Source of the DNA: a virus
Direction: 5' to 3' (one strand)
IMG/VR virus record: IMGVR_UViG_3300050821_004815
Coordinates: 1-50,228 of that record
DNA: 50,228 bases
Position numbers and translations under genes: made by a program. Positions 47,145 to 50,228 of the stretch are shown here, in pieces. The notes under the pieces are model-generated. The model saw nothing but the letters and a program-made list of their open reading frames with translations. It did no database searches and was not told the origin of the DNA. How positions within the stretch are numbered: position 1 is the first letter of the stretch; every line of letters starts with the position of its first letter.

Positions 47145-47383
47145 CCGAGGAGCAGATCGAGGCGCGCAACCAAGCCATCAAAGCAGCCTGGGACGATCCT
47201 TTGCGCCGCGCGCTGATGTCCAGGCTGAAACGGGAGCAACGCTATGCCAAGCATGCCCAAAGGGGCCCGGATGGCCGATATCGAAGATCTGACCCGCATG
47301 GTGGTCTCGGTCCAGGCGGAAGCGGCCAGCTACGGCAAACTGACGCTGTGGACGATCTACGACAAGCCGAAGGACCACCCTGA
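47141..47383 (+). CDS. Small basic protein overlapping the next gene, copy 2
   Basis: 80 aa from TTG 47141. MTEEQIEARNQAIKAAWDDP, then LRRALMSRLKREQRYAKHAQ, conserved with 658-900 at protein level despite strongly different, GC-rich DNA. The C-terminal part overlaps 47244-47543 in another frame in both copies. Confidence 0.55.
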   Translation: MTEEQIEARNQAIKAAWDDPLRRALMSRLKREQRYAKHAQRGPDGRYRRSDPHGGLGPGGSGQLRQTDAVDDLRQAEGPP

Positions 47384-47543
47384 CGAGATCGTCGCCCGCC
47401 GGCATGAGGTTCCCGGCGGCCCGACCGAAACCCTGATGGGCGGCGATCTCGGGCTTTTGCGCGAGGTGTTCCGCGGCGCCGGTTTGGTGTGCGTCGGCCG
47501 GCAGGAAGGCGACGATGTCAAGATTTTAGAAACCTGGATCTGA
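47244..47543 (+). CDS. Conserved hypothetical protein, copy 2
   Basis: 99 aa, near-identical to 761-1060 (ADIEDLTRMVVSVQAEAASY, GKLTLWTIYDKPKDHPDEIV). GGGAG lies 7 bases before the ATG. The conserved double start M-P-x-M-P in both copies supports it. Confidence 0.75.
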   Translation: MPSMPKGARMADIEDLTRMVVSVQAEAASYGKLTLWTIYDKPKDHPDEIVARRHEVPGGPTETLMGGDLGLLREVFRGAGLVCVGRQEGDDVKILETWI

Positions 47544-47546
47544 CTC

Positions 47547-47957
47547 GTGGGAGGCAAGTGGTCTGAGGATTTCATCCAAGTCACCGACATTGAATGGAAC
47601 GGGACACCTTGCTGGCGATGGTTAGGAGCGCACGACGGCGAAAGACCACAGTACAATCACATCTACGTCTATCGCATTCTTTACGAACGTGAGCGTGGTT
47701 TGATCCCAGATGGGCACGTTGCTCATCACAACTGTGAGCATGAATGGTGCATCAATCCTTGGCACGTTGAGCCAATGACACAAAGCGAGCATTTTAAAAA
47801 GCACGCCCCTGGAGCTTACCAAAGTCTCAGAACCCACTGCCCTCGCGGGCACCCCTATGATGAGGCGAACACTTACATCACCACGACAAATAAACGCTTT
47901 TGTCGAGCGTGTGGTCGAATAGCTACCGCGGCCTATCTGAAGAGGAGGAAGCCATGA
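47547..47957 (+). CDS. HNH homing-type endonuclease
   Basis: 136 aa from GTG 47547. WSEDFIQVTDIEWNGTPCWR, YRILYERERGLIPDGHVAHH, then NCEHEWCINPWHVEPMTQ is an HNH_3-type core (H-H ... N-P-x-H). A C-terminal zinc-like site is THCPRGHPYDEANT with RFCRACGR. It is inserted between two module genes that are adjacent in copy 1, as free-standing homing endonucleases often are. It likely cuts phage DNA and drives its own spread. Confidence 0.85.
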   Translation: MGGKWSEDFIQVTDIEWNGTPCWRWLGAHDGERPQYNHIYVYRILYERERGLIPDGHVAHHNCEHEWCINPWHVEPMTQSEHFKKHAPGAYQSLRTHCPRGHPYDEANTYITTTNKRFCRACGRIATAAYLKRRKP

Positions 47958-48196
47958 ACGCGATTGTCGAACTGGTTCAACCGATCACCAAGGCTCGCAA
48001 GCCGCTCGAAGTAAAAAACGCCGAGCTAAGGGCTGAGATTCGCGAGCTTAAGCGTGACCTGAAGGCGGCGCGCCGGCACGCGATAGAGCTGTTGGCGATC
48101 ATGCGGCCAGCCTTTCAAGAGGCGACGCACTGCCGTCCTGTATGCACCTGCACCCCGACACGCGCCGATTTTCTCAGAGCGATTGCGCGTGACTGA
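47954..48196 (+). CDS. Coiled-coil protein with CxC tail, copy 2
   Basis: 80 aa from ATG 47954 (GAGGAAGCC upstream, ATGA overlap with the HNH gene). KNAELRAEIRELKRDLKAAR as in copy 1; the middle differs and is shorter (AIMRPAFQEATHCRPVCTCT). Coiled-coil dimer likely; role unknown. Confidence 0.72.
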   Translation: MNAIVELVQPITKARKPLEVKNAELRAEIRELKRDLKAARRHAIELLAIMRPAFQEATHCRPVCTCTPTRADFLRAIARD

Positions 48197-48512
48197 ACCG
48201 CGCGCCTGCAACCAATGCGGGCGATGTTGCACCAATTCGGGCTACATGCAGACCCTGTCGGCCGACTGGGGAGACATCGAACGCTGGCGCAAGGAAAAAC
48301 GCCACGATATTTTGCGCTTCGCTGTTATTATCGTTGAAGGCTACGACGCCGATCTCTGGGTTGACGAGAACGGTGTCGAGCGTGCGCGCTGTCCATTCGT
48401 CCGTAAGAACCCTAATTCACCCAAACACCGCTGCACGATCTACGAAACGCGCCCCGGTGTATGCCGCCGCTATGAGCCGTGGGCGTCGGATGCGGTATGT
48501 GTGGAAATATGA
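48189..48512 (+). CDS. CxxCxxCC (YkgJ-type) zinc/iron-chelatin family protein
   Basis: 107 aa from GTG 48189, overlapping the previous stop. ACNQCGRCCTNSG holds the CxxCxxCC signature; later RARCPFVRKN, HRCTIYETRPGVCRRYEPW give the conserved C-x-I-Y-x-x-R-P-x-x-C of the YkgJ family. These cluster-like proteins occur in many bacteria with unknown function. It is absent from copy 1, so it was gained or lost after duplication. ATGA coupling with the next gene. Confidence 0.82.
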   Translation: MTEPRACNQCGRCCTNSGYMQTLSADWGDIERWRKEKRHDILRFAVIIVEGYDADLWVDENGVERARCPFVRKNPNSPKHRCTIYETRPGVCRRYEPWASDAVCVEI

Positions 48513-48985
48513 CGCCCCGCGAAGCCGGCCAAATTGAGCTCGAAGAGCCGGACTGGCGCGAACGCTTCGAGGAGCACGCCAATCGCTGGTCGAGGCTACC
48601 GCCGTACCTTGCCTGGGATAACGCGTTTGAAGCCGTCATGCGCGAGTGGCGGCTCTTCCATTTCGCCTGGATAGAGAATGGGGGGAAGGCCAAACGCCGC
48701 CCAGCGGGCGCGACCGAAGCCATGATCGCCCTGGCGCAGCTCAAGATCTTTCCCGCTCGCTTTCTGCACAAAGATGTGCCGCGCCAGGATGCGAGCGGCT
48801 ATCAGGCAGACGATCATATGTGGCTCTCCATCAATCGCGAGCAGTGGCGGATTCTCGGCGTAGAGGACAAAATGCTGTGTCTCGAAAGACGATTCGAGGA
48901 CAAGCCCGAGACGATGCAGATCGATTTGGCGAAAGCCAAGTGGGAGAAATATTGCGTGGCCGCCGCCCAGGCACTCGGTTATTGA
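48509..48985 (+). CDS. Conserved hypothetical protein, copy 2
   Basis: 158 aa from ATG 48509. TPREAGQIELEEPDWRERFE, FEAVMREWRLFHFAWIENGG, IFPARFLHKDVPRQDASGYQ, RILGVEDKMLCLERRFEDKP. Matches 1327-1845 throughout but without that copy's C-terminal extension. Unknown function. Confidence 0.7.
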   Translation: MTPREAGQIELEEPDWRERFEEHANRWSRLPPYLAWDNAFEAVMREWRLFHFAWIENGGKAKRRPAGATEAMIALAQLKIFPARFLHKDVPRQDASGYQADDHMWLSINREQWRILGVEDKMLCLERRFEDKPETMQIDLAKAKWEKYCVAAAQALGY

Positions 48986-49005
48986 TTTATAAGGCGAATT
49001 CGCTC

Positions 49006-49064
49006 GTCCGGCGCGTGCCGGACCAAAAAAATCCCCTTGACACCCAAAAGATCTCCGTTAAAGC
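49006..49064 (+). promoter_or_regulatory. Hairpin and candidate promoter before the ParB-like gene
   Basis: A 7-bp stem GTCCGGC / GCCGGAC with a 4-base loop (49006-49023) is followed by an A-run. Then TTGACA (49037-49042) and, at 16 bases, TAAAGC. The hairpin could act as an operator or end the upstream transcript. Confidence 0.42.
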
Positions 49065-49122
49065 CTTTCAAGATCCGTGACCAAATATCTGTCCCGGCAA
49101 GAGTCGAAAGGAATCAACGCAA

Positions 49123-50151
49123 ATGTCTGCTAAATTGGAAGTGGTCCCTATCGGGGACATTGACGTTAACCCGTTTCGACGGGTCAACGATTACCCATAC
49201 GTCGACTCCAAAATCGAAATTCTCATGCGTAGCATTGCCGAGGTTGGCATGTGGGAGGGAGTGATCGGCCGCAGAAAAGGCAATCGAATTGAAATAGCCT
49301 TTGGTCATCATCGAGTGGAAGCGGCTCGACGTCTCAAGTTATCTACCGTTTCAATCTTCGTTCGTGATCTCAGTGAAGAGCAAATGCTCATGTTCATGGG
49401 GCGCGAAAATAGCGAAGACTACAACGCTGATTTCAACTGCATGCTCGAAACCTGGGAATCGGCAATCGGCTTTTTGGGCGGCCAACCCGGTCGAATGAAA
49501 ATCGCAAGTCTCCTAGGATGGACGCGCCTCCATGCAAACCGAGGTGAAATCCCTAACGAAGTCGCTGACACATGCGATCTTGCGCACGATTTGATTGTCG
49601 CCAATCACTATGCCCGCAAGGATTTCGCTTATCTAAGCGTCAAAGCGGTGCGCGAAATCGTCCAAGTGCAAACCGCTCGCCTCAATCGCGTCGACCGCAC
49701 CGGAGCAGCCTTCAAGTGGGACGAGAGCAAGATTAAAAGAGCCAAAGAAGCGGTCACTGTTTCTGGCAAAAATACAGCCAAAGAGGTGCGGGCTGGCAAT
49801 ATCGCCACCAAGGATATTCGCTCGAAAGCGGATGAATTCTTCATTCAGCAAAAAGCGGTGCGGAAAGAGCCGGCCCTCCTCGCCATGGCGATTCAGCCAA
49901 TGATGCGGAAGATCGACAATACTTTCCGCGACGACCCCGAAGGCAAAAAACTCACAGAACTCGCTCGCGCCCTCCCCGGGGTGGTCGCCGATTTGACCGG
50001 CGAGGACAAGCGAGCCCTCGACGGTCTCGTCCTGGCGCTCAGCCATGTGGGTCAACGAATCGAGGTCCACACCCGACAGCTCGATTACAAGAAAGTGGTG
50101 GCAATCGGCCCAGCCGCCAAACGGCTAACGGCCGTTAAGAAGGGCGCTTAA
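49123..50151 (+). CDS. ParB/Srx-like nuclease-domain protein
   Basis: 342 aa. The N-terminus VVPIGDIDVNPFRRVNDYPY, then MRSIAEVGMWEGVIGRRKGN and IAFGHHRVEAARRLKL, is a ParB N-terminal (GHHR box) fold. A helical middle follows (LGWTRLHANRGEIPNEVADT) and a charged C-terminus. Phage ParB-like proteins act as DNA-binding regulators or in genome handling; CTP/nuclease activity is not shown. It lies between the two module copies if the genome is circular. Confidence 0.8.
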   Translation: MSAKLEVVPIGDIDVNPFRRVNDYPYVDSKIEILMRSIAEVGMWEGVIGRRKGNRIEIAFGHHRVEAARRLKLSTVSIFVRDLSEEQMLMFMGRENSEDYNADFNCMLETWESAIGFLGGQPGRMKIASLLGWTRLHANRGEIPNEVADTCDLAHDLIVANHYARKDFAYLSVKAVREIVQVQTARLNRVDRTGAAFKWDESKIKRAKEAVTVSGKNTAKEVRAGNIATKDIRSKADEFFIQQKAVRKEPALLAMAIQPMMRKIDNTFRDDPEGKKLTELARALPGVVADLTGEDKRALDGLVLALSHVGQRIEVHTRQLDYKKVVAIGPAAKRLTAVKKGA

Positions 50152-50156
50152 ACGAT

Positions 50157-50185
50157 GCCCGCCGCCGCTCCGCGGCGGGCGTCTT
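50157..50185 (+). terminator. Hairpin terminator after the ParB-like gene
   Basis: GCCCGCCGC / GCGGCGGGC, a perfect 9-bp stem with a 6-base loop, followed by GTCTT. It would end the ParB-like transcript. Confidence 0.65.
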
Positions 50186-50196
50186 ATCGTTCGACA

Positions 50197-50228
50197 ATGA
50201 ACACAAGCGCCAAGTATCGAGAGGCGTA
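50197..50228 (+). CDS. 5' end of a small ORF running off the window
   Basis: ATG at 50197 opens MNTSAKYREA and reaches the window end in frame with position 2 of the window. Joined, it gives a 30-codon ORF ending ELPEAE at 61. This supports circular closure and shows a shortened version of the 46181 gene before copy 1. No strong ribosome site is seen. Confidence 0.4.
   Translation, partial: MNTSAKYREA

Larger units (their letters stand above)
46582..48985 (+). repeat. Early-gene module, copy 2 (duplicate of 1-1845)
   Basis: Same gene order as copy 1, without the array at 47144 but with an HNH gene (47547-47957) and a CxxCxxCC gene (48189-48512) added. Identity drops sharply within genes at ~47145-47262, showing recombination patchwork. 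Confidence 0.9.

Noticed and set aside
1-50228. tRNA genes and integrase
   Set aside because: No tRNA-like cloverleaf or recombinase motifs were recognised by eye; a dedicated scan could still find a weak tRNA.

Overview
The window reads as an essentially complete genome of a GC-rich, podovirus-like tailed phage. The host is most likely an alphaproteobacterium. That is inferred from the high GC, the frequent GTG/TTG starts, and host-like DUF3309, PEP-CTERM and CxxCxxCC proteins; it is not proven. No rRNA, tRNA, integrase or host chromosomal genes are seen. The last 32 bases and the first 61 bases join in frame into one 30-codon ORF, so the window probably closes into a circle (circularly permuted or terminally redundant genome).

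Layout. (1) 2-1845, plus strand: a module of small genes (membrane peptide, helix-turn-helix protein, two overlapping small genes, coiled coil, 172-aa protein). A diverged second copy lies at 46582-48985. (2) 1858-3424: pentanucleotide arrays separated by AT-richer genes (a ribbon-helix-helix protein and a 'TPLIMN' phage protein). (3) 3528-16055, plus strand: replication and early/middle genes. These are a P4/DUF5906-like helicase, a possible Acb2/Tad1-type anti-CBASS/anti-Thoeris protein, a candidate SSB with an acidic C-tip, a VRR-NUC-like nuclease, a SNF2-type helicase and a PEP-CTERM protein, plus many small unknowns joined by ATGA/GTGA overlaps. One gene (8900-9292) runs against the flow. 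(4) 42243-16032, minus strand: packaging, head, lysis and tail genes. In transcription order these are small and large terminase, portal, scaffold, SU10-like capsid, discoidin-like protein, GH19 endolysin with two small membrane proteins, tail adaptor, collagen-like fibre, two signal-peptide beta-helix proteins, an S74 fibre, a tail-tube-B-like protein, a GNAT-like protein and ejection-type proteins including a lytic transglycosylase. (5) 42244-42630: a divergent regulatory gap. (6) 42631-50228, plus strand: a GP88-family protein, a chain of small early genes, the second module copy (carrying an HNH endonuclease and a CxxCxxCC protein that the first copy lacks), and a ParB-like protein.

The most unusual feature is a family of nine arrays of a degenerate 5-bp unit (roughly RGCNN, with GC every 5 bases). 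They sit only between genes and always have the G-rich strand on top, whatever the direction of the adjacent genes. Most end in an in-phase GGATT or GGATG unit. Four abut a hairpin. In one place the duplicated module gives a natural with/without comparison: the array lies exactly at a gene-gene junction that is a 4-base overlap in the other copy. The arrays tend to sit beside AT-richer genes. This polar intergenic repeat family is the best candidate here for an undescribed system. It could act in genome replication, packaging or recombination, or be a selfish spreading repeat.

Gene products work together in the usual lytic way. Early small proteins and regulators come first, then helicases, nuclease and SSB for replication, then one long minus-strand late operon that builds the particle and lyses the cell.
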